Made by a program: the position numbers and the translations under genes
Source of the DNA: Unio delphinus
Taxonomy: Eukaryota; Mollusca; Bivalvia; Unionida; Unionidae
Assembly: GCA_029339505.1 (NCBI GenBank)
Contig: JAQISU010001235.1
Span: 33,393,315-33,457,314, forward strand
Length of the DNA stretch: 64,000 nucleotides
Direction: 5' to 3'
In this document: positions 47,891 to 61,559 of the stretch, in pieces
Position numbering within the stretch: the stretch's first letter is position 1
Layout: each line of letters opens with the position of its first letter
The notes under the pieces: model-generated
The model's input: only the letters and a program-made list of their open reading frames with translations
Database searches by the model: none
What the model was told of the DNA's origin: nothing

Positions 47891-50800
47891 TAATCAGTTA
47901 ATTAGTTTGATTATATCACACTATGATAATTACATTAGGACTAAATTAGTTTAATTATATCACACATATGATAATTACATTAGGACTAAAATAGTTTGAT
48001 TATATCACACTATGATAATTACATTAGGACTAAATTAGTTTGATTATATCACACTATGATAATTACATTAGGACTTAATTAGTTTGATTATATCACACAT
48101 ATGATAATTACATTAGGACTTAATTAGTTTGATTATATCACACTATGATAATTACATTAGGACTTAATTAGTTTGATTATATCACACTATGATAATTACA
48201 TTAGGACTTAATTAGTTTGATTATATCACACATATGATAATTACGTTAGGACTAAATTAGTTTGATTATATCACACTATGATAATTACATTAGGACTTAA
48301 TTAGTTTGATTATATCACACATATGATAATTACATTAGGACTTAATTAGTTTGATTATATCACACATATGATAATTACATTAGGACTAAATTAGTTTGAT
48401 TATATCACACATATGATAATTACATTAGGACTAAATTAGTTTGATTTTATCACACTATGATAATTACATTAGGACTTAATTAGTTTGATTATATCACACT
48501 ATGATAATTACATTAGGACTAAATTAGTTTGATTATATCACACATATGATAATTACATTAGGACTTAATTAGTTTGATTTTATCACACTATGATAATTAC
48601 ATTAGGACTAAATTAGTTTGATTATATCACACATATGATAATTACATTAGGACTAAATTAGTTTGATTATATCACACATATGATAATTACATTAGGACTT
48701 AATTAGTTTGATTATATCACACTATGATAATTACATTAGGACTAAATTAGTTTGATTATATCACACTATGATAATTACATTAGGACTAAATTAGTTTGAT
48801 TATATCACACTATGATAATTACATTAGGACTAAATTAGTTTGATTATATCACACTATGATAATTACATTAGGACTAAATTAGTTTGATTATATCACACAT
48901 ATGATAATTACATTAGGACTAAATTAGTTTGATTATATCACACTATGATAATTACATTAGGACTTAATTAGTTTGATTATATCACACTATGATAATTACA
49001 TTAGGACTAAATTAGTTTGATTATATCACACATATGATAATTACATTAGGACTTAATTAGTTTGATTATATCACACTATGATAATTACATTAGGACTAAA
49101 TTAGTTTGATTATATCACACATATGATAATTACATTAGGACTAAATTAGTTTGATTATATCACACATATGATAATTACATTAGGACTTAATTAGTTTGAT
49201 TATATCACACTATGATAATTACATTAGGACTAAATTAGTTTGATTATATCACACTATGATAATTACATTAGGACTAAATTAGTTTGATTATATCACACTA
49301 TGATAATTACATTAGGACTAAATTAGTTTGATTATATCACACTATGATAATTACATTAGGACTAAATTAGTTTGATTATATCACACATATGATAATTACA
49401 TTAGGACTAAATTAGTTTGATTATATCACACATATGATAATTACATTAGGACTAAATTAGTTTGATTATATCACACTATGATAATTACATTAGGACTAAA
49501 TTAGTTTGATTATATCACACATATGATAATTACATTAGGACTAAATTAGTTTGATTATATCACACTATGATAATTACATTAGGACTTAATTAGTTTGATT
49601 ATATCACACATATGATAATTACATTAGGACTAAATTAGTTTGATTATATCACACATGATAATTACATTAGGACTTAATTAGTTTGATTATATCACACTAT
49701 GATAATTACATTAGGACTAAATTAGTTTGATTATATCACACATATGATAATTACATTAGGACTAAATTAGTTTGATTATATCACACATATGATAATTACA
49801 TTAGGACTAAATTAGTTTGATTATATCACACATATGATAATTACATTAGGACTTAATTAGTTTGATTATATCACACTATGATAATTACATTAGGACTTAA
49901 ATAGTTTGATTATATCACACTATGATAATTACATTAGGACTTAATTAGTTTGATTATATCACACTATGATAATTACATTAGGACTTAATTAGGTTGATTA
50001 TATCACACTATGATAATTACATTAGGACTAAATTAGTTTGATTATATCACACATATGATAATTACATTAGGACTAAATTAGTTTGATTATATCACACATA
50101 TGATAATTACATTAGGACTTAATTAGTTTGATTATATCACACTATGATAATTACATTAGGACTAAATTAGTTGATTATATCACACATATGATAATTACAT
50201 TAGGACTAAATTAGTTTGATTATATCACACATATGATAATTACATTAGGACTTAATTAGTTTGATTATATCACACTATGATAATTACATTAGGACTAAAT
50301 TAGTTTGATTATATTACACATATGATAATTACATCAGGACTAAATTAGTTTGATTATATCACACTATGATAATTACATTAGGACTAAATTAGTTTGATTA
50401 TATCACACTATGATAATTACATTAGGACTAAATTAGTTTGATTATATCACACATATGATAATTACATTAGGACTAAATTAGTTTGATTATATCACACATA
50501 TGATAATTACATTAGGACTAAATTAGTTTGATTATATCACACATATGATAATTACATTAGGACTAAATTAGTTTGATTATATCACACATATGATAATTAC
50601 ATTAGGACTTAATTAGTTTGATTATATCACACTATGATAATTACATTAGGACTAAATTAGTTTGATTATATCACACATATGATAATTACATTAGGACTAA
50701 ATTAGTTTGATTATATCACACATATGATAATTACATTAGGACTTAATTAGTTTGATTATATCACACTATGATAATTACATTAGGACTTAAATAGTTTGAT

Positions 50801-51234
50801 TATATCACACTATGATAATTACATTAGGACTAAATTAGTTTGATTATATCACACATATGATAATTACATTAGGACTAAATTAGTTTGATTATATCACACT
50901 ATGATAATTACATTAGGACTTAATTAGTTTGATTATATCACACTATGATAATTACATTAGGACTAAAATAGTTTGATTATATCACACTATGATAATTACA
51001 TTAGGACTTAATTAGTTTGATTATATCACACTATGATAATTACATTAGGACTAAATTAGTTTGATTATATCACACATATGATAATTACATTAGGACTAAA
51101 ATAGTTTGATTATATCACACTATGATAATTACATTAGGACTAAATTAGTTTGATTATATCACACTATGATAATTACATTAGGACTAAATTAGTTTGATTA
51201 TATCACATATGATAATTACATTAGGACTAAATTA
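47891..51234. repeat. 3.3 kb array of a 44/45 bp minisatellite
   Basis: About 75 units of TTAGTTTGATTATATCACAC, then (AT)ATGATAATTACATTAGGACT and AAA or TAA. Two length forms (CACACTATGAT and CACACATATGAT) and two end forms (CTAAATTAG, CTTAATTAG) occur in mixed order, with longer blocks repeated. Units are nearly identical, so the array is young. It abuts the truncated 5' side of the LINE. Confidence 0.95.
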
Positions 51235-52460
51235 AAGATGGATATAAAACATGAATTTCACTTAACACGACTTTTTTTTTCTACATACAGTATTGCCAGC
51301 GTTAGACATGTATCAACATTAATTCATTGATTACTTTATTATAATATGTATGTATTATAATATTTAATTGAGAATATTTTTTTCAGGATAATCTTATAAA
51401 ATATTTTATTTTTTATTTGAATGTGTGAATTTCATAATGATGATCCTGAATTTTCACACATCGACTGGCATTATTTTGATGACAAAACAAGCGATGCATT
51501 GACCTGCTTTGATCATAATATTTTTTAATATTTGGCAAATAAAAGCCTTTTTCATGTTTTTATATAAGAAATATTTTTGGTTATAGAGAGATGTAACTGT
51601 TACAACTGGTACCATGTTTGTGAATTCATTTCCAAAGCTGTCAAAAGCAGCTAAGAGATTCATTACACCCACTTATAATGAAATTTTGGCCAAAAGAGTT
51701 TGTGATATACCTAAAACGGCTTATAAGACAATTAACTCATTACTTAATTGCTACTTTACTGTGGTACATGGAAAGTTATGATAGTCATAAGATTCTGTAC
51801 ACCCTGGTAAACTGACATTTATCTAATAATATTATTTGAGTTACACTGAATGGTACTGAGGGCATCTGCCTTTTAAATGGATGGCTAATAAAATCATTAT
51901 TCCATCTTGAAAATGTCACCAGTTACAGAAAGATTATATTGGGACTATGTTAACATTTAGTTCAGCTCAAATTGACCCTAATTGGCAGGTAGTATAATGT
52001 AGGAGAGACTTGCTTTTTGATTGACATGTATAGAAATGCATTTGGCTTGTACATTAATGCCTGTCTCAAGAGACCATCCTTTCTGCCAACAAAAAGCTAT
52101 ATCTCAAAACATAAAGCCTATCATAACAAGTCTATGCAGAAAGGTCAGTTTTCAAGGTGGAAAACAAACTTGGTTCAAAAGAAAGTTTCCATAATTACTG
52201 TACATATATTTTATTTTTTTATTCCTAGGTCTTACACAATTATTAAATGTATAGAGTTCAGAATTTGTTGATATCATGACTAGAATTTGGTATAAAGTCA
52301 TTTTAGCCAGAAGGACTTGTCGAGAATTTTTTTTTTTACTGTTTCTGCTAAATCTTCACTAGTCCTTTTCACAAAACAAAGTTGCTGACAAATGAAAGTA
52401 TAATTAGCCACTATACTATTGAAATTTAAATTAAAATTAAATTAAATTATGTAAACTTAT
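51235..52460. other. Non-coding sequence, nothing recognised
   Basis: There is no recognisable protein or transposon end here. A phrase GCCTGTCTCAAGAGACCATC near 52060 resembles the foldback family at 53.9 and 62.0 kb and may be a fragment of it. Confidence 0.4.
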
Positions 52461-52479
52461 GTGACTGGAAATTTACTAA

Positions 52480-52552
52480 CATCAATACCTCGTTCACCAT
52501 GGTCATTACAAACTAAGCCAGCAGATGAATCATTTACTGCAGTATCTGACAT
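52480..52552 (-). CDS. Weak candidate exon or gene fragment (LAMTOR5-like wording)
   Basis: On the minus strand, an acceptor-like CTTACCAG (ending at 52553) is followed by a frame reading MSDTAVNDSSAGLVCNDHG, which ends before a GTATTG donor-like site. The pattern DTxxNxSxxGxxCxD resembles the N-terminal part of LAMTOR5/HBXIP, a small roadblock-fold subunit of the Ragulator complex. The match is short, the donor is poor and no neighbouring exon was found. It could equally be chance or a pseudogene fragment. Confidence 0.2.
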
Positions 52553-53279
52553 GCTGGTAAGAAGATCTCTCGTTTTGAAAATGTTGGTGTTTTTGAGTTT
52601 CACATTACAGATAAAAAACCATAGATATCTTTGCTTGACCATGTACGTCCATGATTATTCCCTTTACAGACGTAATGGTCAATCGTTATCATGATAAGAT
52701 TTCTATGGCACTACAGTGGTGGTTATTGACACATTACTTGCTCTTTTTATAGGGCTATAATATTCAACTGTACCTTGTAAATTAATGGGACAAAAACCTA
52801 GATTCAACTTTTCCTTTCATATTTTAGTGTATCTTGATTCAGAACAGTCAGCACTCTGCCTGCATACTCAACGTAGTGATAATGGCCAAAGTGAATGAAA
52901 TGCAGGTCTTTTGCCTAAAGTCAGGTCTGCGAATAGTGTTTAGCAGATGATCACTATATTGTATTGATATAGTAAGATTGATTTGTGCACTGTGAGTTTG
53001 TCCAAGATATGGGGAGATCACTCATAGCAGAGGACACTCAGACAAGTATTACCTTTGTTTACATGGAGATGAATTTCTTCATCTACCAAGGGACATTCAG
53101 GTTTTATTCCAGAGGATCTCACAGATTTTGTTTCATAGCAAATCTGTCAGGAAGTTTCATTGTCTAATCACAGCAGCAGACTTAGGTAGTCTTCATTTGT
53201 GGCCTCTCCCTCCCTTCCCTGCTGCTAGCAAATTGGACACTGCATAGGAACCTCATGTCAGCTTGGAACTAATTGGAAT

Positions 53280-55130
53280 TCCGAATTGTGACACCATCTG
53301 AGTCGATGCCAGATCAGGACCAGTTTCAGAGTCATGATACTTGTATCAGAACCTCACTCATTTCTGCATAATGATGCCTAAGAGTCAGGTTGGGGAGTTA
53401 AGCTGGAGTCAGAGGTCAGGCTCTATGGAGTTGTGGGCTCAGGAAGACTCTTTCCTTCATATCAATGGCCTAGAAATGTGGGATATATTTCTGGTACTTC
53501 AAGGGTGCATGAGTAACATAAGATATCTTTGTGTCATGGTTGACACAGACAATAATTAGGTAGTAACATACATCAGACATCAAGGGGATGCATGTGTCCC
53601 ATCACTTTTTCCCTTTTTATGTCTCTATGTCCCTTTCAAGGGAGTATATGTGTTGGACACCTTCAGTGTGAAGTGGGATCATCTGGTTGCCTTCACCTCC
53701 CCAATTTAAAAATAATCCTTTAAGTTCTTCATAGAGTCAGGACTAAAATGTCATGGTTCATCATGACTGCTCCCAACAGTTATGGTTTAACAACCTCAAC
53801 TTGTTGATAAATTACCTCAGTGAATAACCACTACTGCTGCACCAAAAATGGTACAGTGAAACCTGTCTTGAAAGACCACCCCTTCTGCCACAATATAAAG
53901 GTCTCTCAAGACAGGTGGTCTCTCATAGCAATGGTCTCTCAAGACAGGTTCTACTTTATCTCCTTTTTAACAACTTTTAACTTCTCTGTCTTCATGCCTG
54001 GCTTGTATCAAACATTCTATTATGCAAGATCAGCATTCAAACAATATTTAAACTGCATTGCACAGTCTCAAAGGTGTTTGACTTCCATGGTTTATGATGT
54101 CAAGGAGATAAACTTGTGTTACTGGTGCAGTAGCTAACATTGATCTAATCTATTCACTTTTACCTGCAGTTGCATATATTCTTCTGTTTCTTTTCAAAGA
54201 AAACGGCTTCAGTATCCACCATTATTAAGGACTATAGGACAGAGGACATTATTCTTATGTTTTCTATGAGCTTCACCACTGGGTCAGATCTTCATCTTTC
54301 AGACACACACTCTTTAATGCCAGTGAAAAGCCTTTCATATGCTTTTTGGTTATATACTAACTTCAAGAACCCTTGAGTGAAGCTTCATTCTAGATGCTCC
54401 TTCGGACAGTTATCCTTCTCTTCCTGTGTCAGGGAGAACCTAGATTGATTTTCATGTCTTATCAGTGGAAAAGGCCAGTTTACCATGCTGAGGTAACTAT
54501 GGTTCAATTTCTCATCATTACAAACCTGGGTTTCTCCCCAAAAATTAGCTATCATTGTAGCCCCTGTTTCTATTGAAATCTCGAGTCATCACTGTATCTG
54601 TGCTGGGGATGATTTAGGTAGACCTCTTTGCCTGGTTAGAGCTTTACATTTCTATTTTCCCATAAGCAACAGGCAAAGTGGTTGAAATTGTATTTTCCTC
54701 ATCTCAAGGATACCTCTTATACTTTACCAGCCACCATCACAAGGTGGATTGTTGAAGCTATTTAAAGGGTTATCAGTCTCTCACTGAGAGAGATCTTTCT
54801 TACATGAGAATCAAAGTTGATGAGATCAGGCTGTTGCTGCACTTTGGACCTTTTTTAATCATTCTTATCTGTATGATGTTATGAAAGCTGCCTTCTGACA
54901 GTCTAACCCCACCATTTCTTTGTTCTGTCTTCAATCAGTGTGACATGAGACTGACTGTATTTGTGCATTAGGTCCACTTGTGTTTGTCCAGCAAGTTGTC
55001 TAGCCATCCATCCTCCAGTCTGAAGTAAAGCACCCTATTGACAACAGATGGTAGGTTCACTTGACTCTTATCTCTAGACCATCTGCCTCTCCCTGGACAG
55101 GCAAATTTAGCAATGCATTATCAGCAGATT
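53280..55130 (+). pseudogene. DIRS-like retrotransposon relic C: RNase H and tyrosine recombinase
   Basis: Landmarks appear in DIRS order on the plus strand. An RNase H segment with WSQRSGSMELWAQED and HINGLEMWDIFLVLQ lies at 53400-53510, followed by VDTDNN and a broken VTYIRHQG near 53545-53585. Then comes a LDTFSVKWDHLVAF segment near 53655-53695. Downstream, after an inserted foldback element, recombinase remnants appear: PATITRWIVEAI near 54730-54765, a VDEIR box where HEVR is expected near 54820, and an NHSYLYDVMKAAF segment near 54860-54897. Stops, frameshifts and a His-to-Asp change in the HxxR box mark it as dead. The 3' tail at 55340-55450 is shared with relic A. Confidence 0.75.
53851..53955. 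mobile_element. Foldback MITE (ACCTGTCTTGAAAGACCAC family), copy 1
   Basis: GTGAAACCTGTCTTGAAAGA at the left and GGTCTCTCAAGACAGGTTCT at the right are inverted repeats, with a second internal pair CAAGACAGGTGGTCTC. It interrupts DIRS relic C and is shared with 61956-62094. Confidence 0.75.
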
Positions 55131-55154
55131 AATGTGTTACTTCTATTAAAATAT

Positions 55155-55217
55155 GTTTCTTTTGGGGTAAAGTGTTAATTATGTGTATTATTAATTAACA
55201 CTTTACCCCATAAGAAA
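55155..55217. repeat. Perfect long hairpin
   Basis: GGGGTAAAGTGTTAATTA at 55164-55181 is exactly complementary to TAATTAACACTTTACCCC at 55192-55209, with a 10 nt loop. Imperfect pairing extends outward for about ten more bases on each side (TTTCTTTT with ATAAGAAA). Confidence 0.9.
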
Positions 55218-55467
55218 AATATTATCTGTTATAGCTGTCTAATTATCTCTGCCCTTCATGAGCTGATTTCATTTCTGTCTCAGACCAAGTTAAAGAAGGA
55301 AGATGTGCTAAATGATGGATGTTGAAAAAGGTTATTAGAATGGTATCAGAATGGTGTCGTAGTTCTTGACCTCCAGTTACTAACTGGAGGAGGAAATATT
55401 AATGTTGGACTGGAAAACTGGTGGAAAGAAATAGTAGCAAGGCAATAATAGTATTATTCCATAATTA

Positions 55468-55478
55468 CCCCCCCCCCC

Positions 55479-55567
<89 letters not shown>

Positions 55568-55572
55568 TATAT
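55468..55572. repeat. Poly-C, (CT)n and (TA)n compound microsatellite
   Basis: A run of C is followed by about 52 bp of CT dinucleotides and then about 37 bp of TA with an ACATA interruption. Frames through it on both strands are artefacts. Confidence 0.95.
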
Positions 55573-56108
55573 AAATGAATGTTTGTTTGTTTGTGTCGTA
55601 TGCATTCCTATACTGTTCATCTGATTGCGATAAAACTTTGGTGAGTTGTTCTGCACATGCCTGCAAAGGTTTCTGAATTAGTACAATCATTTAAATTGTA
55701 CAATTAACAAATGTGTGTATTTCATATAGTTTTTCGACATTTACCATGTGTTCACTGTGAACTGTAGGCGCCTTAAATACGTCACGTGATCGAACACGAT
55801 CTGTAGCGATACCTAATTTTGCGTGTCTTCGGTGTGAACTGTAGGCATCTTAGATACATCAAGTTTACTTAGTTACATTTAGTTCGCGCCTTGGTTACGT
55901 GAAACAATCACGGTGTGAATTTTTAATAGTTGAAACAGACAAGCAACGGGAAGCAAGATTGGAAACCGTTTGAGTTCGCACTGCTCAAGCCCAATCACTT
56001 TCACAAACACTTTCTTTCTTTCAGTGGCATTGCAACGCATGCCAGGATTAAAACACAAACACTTTCTTTCTTTGAGTGGCATTTCAACGCTTGCCGGGTA
56101 CTTGCTAG
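55534..56108 (+). mobile_element. Non-autonomous Helitron-like element
   Basis: After the TC/TATATA start, the sequence AATGAATGTTTGTTTGTTTG, GTCGTATGCATTCC and GATTGCGATAAAACTTTGG resembles the 5' segment of animal Helitrons. The right end CTTGCCGGGTACTTGCTAG followed by T matches the CTRR-type 3' terminus (CTAG at 56105-56108). A hairpin-capable GGCATT...ATGCC lies near 56027-56043. No Rep/helicase ORF. The exact 5' border is obscured by the microsatellite. Two CTTTCTTTCTTTNAGTGGCA-type segments occur in the 3' part. Confidence 0.65.
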
Positions 56109-59100
56109 TACATTTTTAAATTTCTGTTAGAACAAATTTCTTCTTTCAAAGATAAGAGCTTTTTAAGTTATGTATGGAGTCAGCATTTAGCACTTGGATG
56201 ACCCAGATGAATTAAAATATTATGATGATTGTTGTTTTGATTGTAAAACATGGTGATAGGTAATCACTACATTTAACCTCATTGTCACACAGGAAATGGT
56301 ACACATGCATTAAATTATTATCGATGTGTTACAGTCAGTAAGTGTTAGCAATATATGAACCAGTCAACATACCTACCACATTCCCAGACAACATTGGGTG
56401 TTTTGAAGACTCAAGCAAAATGTGTTTTGATTTTCTGAGCCAGTGCATATATAATTTTATAGAAGATTGCTGTAAATTCATATTTGATAAAAGAATAAAC
56501 AACAATGTCTTGATTTTTTTGAAGCATTTAACATACATACAACAAAAGGTAGTCCAATACAGACACTATACACACACAAACATATACCAACAAACCATGA
56601 CTAGACAGACATTAAATAAATAAAAGTTTCTATCTTTGATATCCATTGGAATATTTCTTTAATTTGATAATGTTGTTACTCTGTCAGTAATGGAAGAGGG
56701 TGTGCAGTTTGAAGACAATGCAAGTGTCATTGTCATTCACATCTTTGTGTTCATTATAGCCTGGATGCTACTTTGTTCAAATTTCCCCAAAGAGCTTGTT
56801 GAATATTTCTCAGCTTAAAAATTGATCTTACCACAGCTGCAATGCTGTGAGGGAGTTACATATGTGCTGGTTGGAGTTATTAGTGGATGTCTACACTCCC
56901 AAAAGACTGATTGCAGTTTGTACAAAACATAAATATAGTTTTGTTGGGCTTTGTCTGCCTTGCAAATGGCTCATCCTTAATTGAATCACAGCTACATTTT
57001 AACATTTTACCGTCAAAAATGAAACACACTTGTACACCCTTTCGAAAATATTGTTAACTGTCTAAATAGATCTGTATCCTGTTGTTGTATTTTTCATTTT
57101 ATGTTGAAACTTTCTGCCTCTCAATTGTCATCTGTTTGACTTTGTATTTATGTCAGGAAGTGAATCCAAGTTCAAAGACATATACCATTTGTGATGAACT
57201 TGCCAATTTGCTTTAATAAAGATAGTTTAAACATTCTCATTCAAAGCAATAATATGCATTAGCTTTTGTTTTTTAATGCATATCTGTTGATTTACCTACA
57301 GCGAATTGGATTGCATCCAATTTACTGATGCAGATTAGTCTTATGGAAATCCCACATCCTAATCGTAATATAGATCTAAGATGTTTAATTATTCAATGCA
57401 GTTTCTGTTTGTGACTATGGAGTCTCTATCTATTGAGACAACACACACACACACACACACACCAACAAAATAAGAAAAACAAAAAACAACAGCCCTCCCC
57501 AACCCCCAACCCAAAAATTGCACAATGCAAACCATTTTTTTTCCAATTGTATATAGCTGATTTCTGTCTTTTATACACTGTGCTTTGCAGCTAAAATGGA
57601 TTCAGTGGAAAATATGGGTTCCTCATCTTTCTCTCTCGTTCTTGATCGATTGCTGGGAAAGATGATCACTGTCAAATCTATATTTCTCTAACATGATGTA
57701 ATGACTTTTATGCAAATAAAGACCTATCGCTAGCTGTAATACCAAATACATTTATCTCAGATTGGTTGAGTGTTTTCAACTGCACATTAGGGAATCATCT
57801 ACTTAACATGAAACAAAATCTTCAGAAAGTGCTACTGAATTTATTGCAAGTACATTTTGCACAATGAATCTTATTTTTTCTAAATCTGTCAATACTATAT
57901 TATCAGAATGTACAGACTCATGCATTTCCTTATTTCAATTGTAGTTCGCACAATATACTTTGTTAACTATAATTGAAAATTACTATTATTGCATCAAACA
58001 TTTTACAACAAAATTGCATTCATACTTGACTGATGTGAAACAATATTGCACAAATTCCGATAGATACCCTGTACAAACAGTACCAGATCAGGTAAAGTGG
58101 GGGGGATTCAAAATCCCCTAACTTTCCTTGAAAGGGCACCAAAGCAAAAATATGTGTGTATATTTACTCAAAGTGTGCATAATATCCAATTAACATGCAC
58201 AAGAAGAAAACAATGGTCAAATTTCAAGTGACAAATGACCGTACATTTGTGTGTGTGCATTTTTTTGTTTAGCAAGGTGGTGGCCTTGATCTGACCCTGA
58301 CTTGTTCTCAGTTGTATCCTCTACTATTTCATCCAATCACAGGATTATATATAGATAATTTAAACTTGAGATTTGTATTATGAAAAGGACACTGTGCCAT
58401 TCCTTTTATTATTTGAAACTTTTCTCTTGTGATAAATGAAACAACAAACAATACCCTAGTCAGAAAAAAACAATCTATCCCCATACTTTAAATGGTCAGT
58501 CACTTGCAGCACATGTGTAGTTAAAACTAAACAAGTATGTAATTCCATCTCATGACAGAGTCATTACATGATTCGTAAATTCAGAATTTGCTTTGTTCTT
58601 TGTGTGTTTTTTATAACCCCCTCAAACCTTAACCAATTTTTAAAAACAACAACAACAAAAACAACAACAGGAACAAAGAAAAGAAGTGGCTGTCTGCTGA
58701 AATTTAATTGACTAAACCTTAGAGGGTTACTTTTTATGTCTAAATGACAAGATAAATTTACACTGAACAGGAGAAGATCAATATTGTGTGCATCTCTTCA
58801 AGTCTAAGTTTGTTCTGATTTCTTTGAATTAAGTAAACATGTAAACATATTGCAAAAGAAGTCAACCATACTTCTGTAAATACACAGAATAGAAAAGTTG
58901 TTTTTCATTAATTTTCTTTTTTTCCCAATATATTTGATATAAATTAAGATCACTTGATTCTTGAAATGGTATCTGATTGCAAATCATGCATGACATCTAG
59001 GTCTTTCCTTGAGTGGTCATTATTCATTGACTATTTATATGTCAATCTTTAACACTTGCGCTGTTAATGAAAGAGCCATAGTTTTTTTTAGCTATATTTG

Positions 59101-61149
59101 TAAAATGCAACATGCCAAGTCATCTGTGTTAGAAATGAACCTTTCTCAAGCAGAAATTGAAATCTTATGATACTAATAATTTACAACGTCTACAATGGTG
59201 ACAACCTCGATTTCTGATGAACATCAACTGAAGTGAGGTCTTTATTAGAGAGAAACCATATAAGCATAAGTGGATGGGGTTAAATGCTTGAAAACTACTT
59301 TCTTATTCTGATTTGTGGCATGAAAAAGAACACAGTGCCATTCCTTGCATTACTTGAAACAAACTTATATTTTGATGAATGAAATAACATAAAGTACTAC
59401 AGTCTGAAATTACAATTTAATCCCATATGGCCAGACTCCCGTACAGTACATTTGCTTTCAGAATTGATCTAGTTGATAGTTCTATATTCAGTCTGGGGAC
59501 ATTACTGCTTAAGGACTAAACATGCAAATCGCATTCAGTTTAATTCTGTGCTTTCTTTTTTTTTGTCTTGTGTTTTTAAACAGAAGTGGCTACTATCTGG
59601 ATTTTAATTGTCCATACTTCAGAGGATTTTTTTTTATATTTAAACAGTAGGATAAATTTACAATGTTATGATGAGGTCATCAAAACAGGCCAAGCATCAA
59701 GTCAGTGTGTTAAGTTTTCTCAATGTACAAAATACACAAGACATCAAAGCAAGACCAGATATACATGATCGAAATAAATCTAACAGCTGAAATGATATTT
59801 GATCATGATACACTCTTGACATCTTGATCTGTACATTGGATGGTCTTCATTAATTGACTGTTTATCACTCATACCTATCAGCCATTTCATGGTGAAGATA
59901 CCATTGACATGTGCGGCTGAGGTGCAGTGGTGATGTATAAATACTTTTTGCTCCATTGTGGAGCTAAAGTGGAGGAGATTAAATCCGTAACTGCTATGTG
60001 AGGTTCCAAAAATACATGTGGATTGTACTGCATGGCCACTGAAAATTGAAACAAGTATAAAATAACTTTATCGCCAAAACTGAATTTGAAAGAATCCTAC
60101 TGATCCACTATTTCTTGGTCAAATTTATTTGCACATGAAACTGTTAGAAAATGTCAGTCAGGTATGTTATGCCCATAGAGTTTCTTTTTTTTAATTAAAA
60201 ACCTAAGGCCTTTTTCATGGCTTAATTATGGTTGGTACCATAAGAATTGTAAATTTGCTCAAGATTACCAACTTTTCAGAAGTGATTATGGACCTAATCT
60301 TTATGATTTGTTTATTAGATGGAATTGGAAAAATGTACTTCCCAGAGGCAGGATGGAATTCCCTTTAACAAAGGACTGGTCTTCTTTAAAAGGTGTAAAG
60401 GTGCCATCAAACCGACTCAGTAGGCAAGGACACAATAAGTGACAACTAATGCTAGGAAATATTACAATTAAAATTTTGTATTAACATCAATGTCTGTTTG
60501 TACAGGAATCTTGAATCAACATATCCATCAGTTAATATTATTATTGCACTAGATTTATTTGCTAATTTTGATAAAGGGAAGTAATTATTTCGGTATTCAA
60601 ACATCTTGGTTTTTCTGCTTCTAAATCTCTTTGGTCATGTGGTTGTATGACGTAGTTCTCTGTTATTCTGCACAATAAAGGTCATAGCTATTGTATCTAG
60701 AGGTTGTCTGACATTCTCCAGTCTTCCAGATGTGTTTGGCCATGGTAATTAATTAAGAAAGGATGGATCTAATTTGATATGAGGTGATGGCAACTAATCA
60801 AGTTGTCATCCACAGCTCCAACAGTTTATTCACATAACATGGCTACAGCAATGTAAGTACTCACACACGTCAGAAAAGCGTTTTCTCCTTACTTTGTGCA
60901 AAATTAAAATTAGACTTATTCCTGAATTCTTTGTACAACACTTTCCTTTGCTTAGCTGGAAGCTGTCTATCACTATGAAGAAGAATCAATATATATTAAA
61001 GAGAATTCCCATAATTTTGCTTGTGAATGTCCAGATTTTCTTAAATACTCAAACGGGGAATATATGACAAAAATCCAAGTGCAGAGGAATTCAGGATGCA
61101 AACAGACCAATTCAGATGCAAGAGACGTTGATTAAGAAACCAATTGGTA
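56109..61149. other. About 5 kb of non-coding sequence with a short (AC)n
   Basis: No exon, transposon protein or clear array is visible apart from an (AC)n run at about 57437-57462. Similar wording near 58380-58450 and 59320-59400 (GAAAAGRACACWGTGCCATTCC, TTACTTGAAAC) and between 58560-58760 and 59520-59650 (AAGTGGCTGTCTGCTGAAA, TTTAATTG) indicates an old duplication of about 0.9 kb. Confidence 0.5.
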
Positions 61150-61153
61150 TTAA

Positions 61154-61559
61154 CCCTTTGAACCCTAATCTCCCCCATATTTAGGCACAATAACCTGAGC
61201 CTCCCCGGCAATTTTTGTTAATTTATAAAAAGTAAAATTTTGCAAAATAAAAGTAATATTATGCTTTAGAATGATAATCCACTATGATATAACAGCAAAT
61301 ATCAAATTGTCTCTTTTCAAACATGCTTATAAAATTTTTTTATTACTATGACTATGTAACAAACTGTCTCGAAATTTCTTCATATTTCATATTTTTCATA
61401 TTTTTTCTATATTTCACTGACCATCTAGCGAATAACATAACACAGGCCGGTATACCGGCCTTTCGGGTTATGACAGTAGATAGCTAGGCCGGTATACCGT
61501 CCTTTGGGTATATACACCGTTACAACCAGCCGGTAAACCGGCCTGTCGGGTTCAATGGG
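61154..61559. mobile_element. piggyBac-type MITE with TTAA target duplication
   Basis: The element starts CCCTTTGAACCC and ends GGGTTCAATGGG, inverted repeats with one mismatch, flanked by TTAA at 61150-61153 and 61560-61563. Near its right end are repeated palindromes (GGCCGGTATACCGGCC and variants) spaced about 45-50 bp apart. There is no transposase. The TTAA duplications are diagnostic of the superfamily. Confidence 0.9.
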
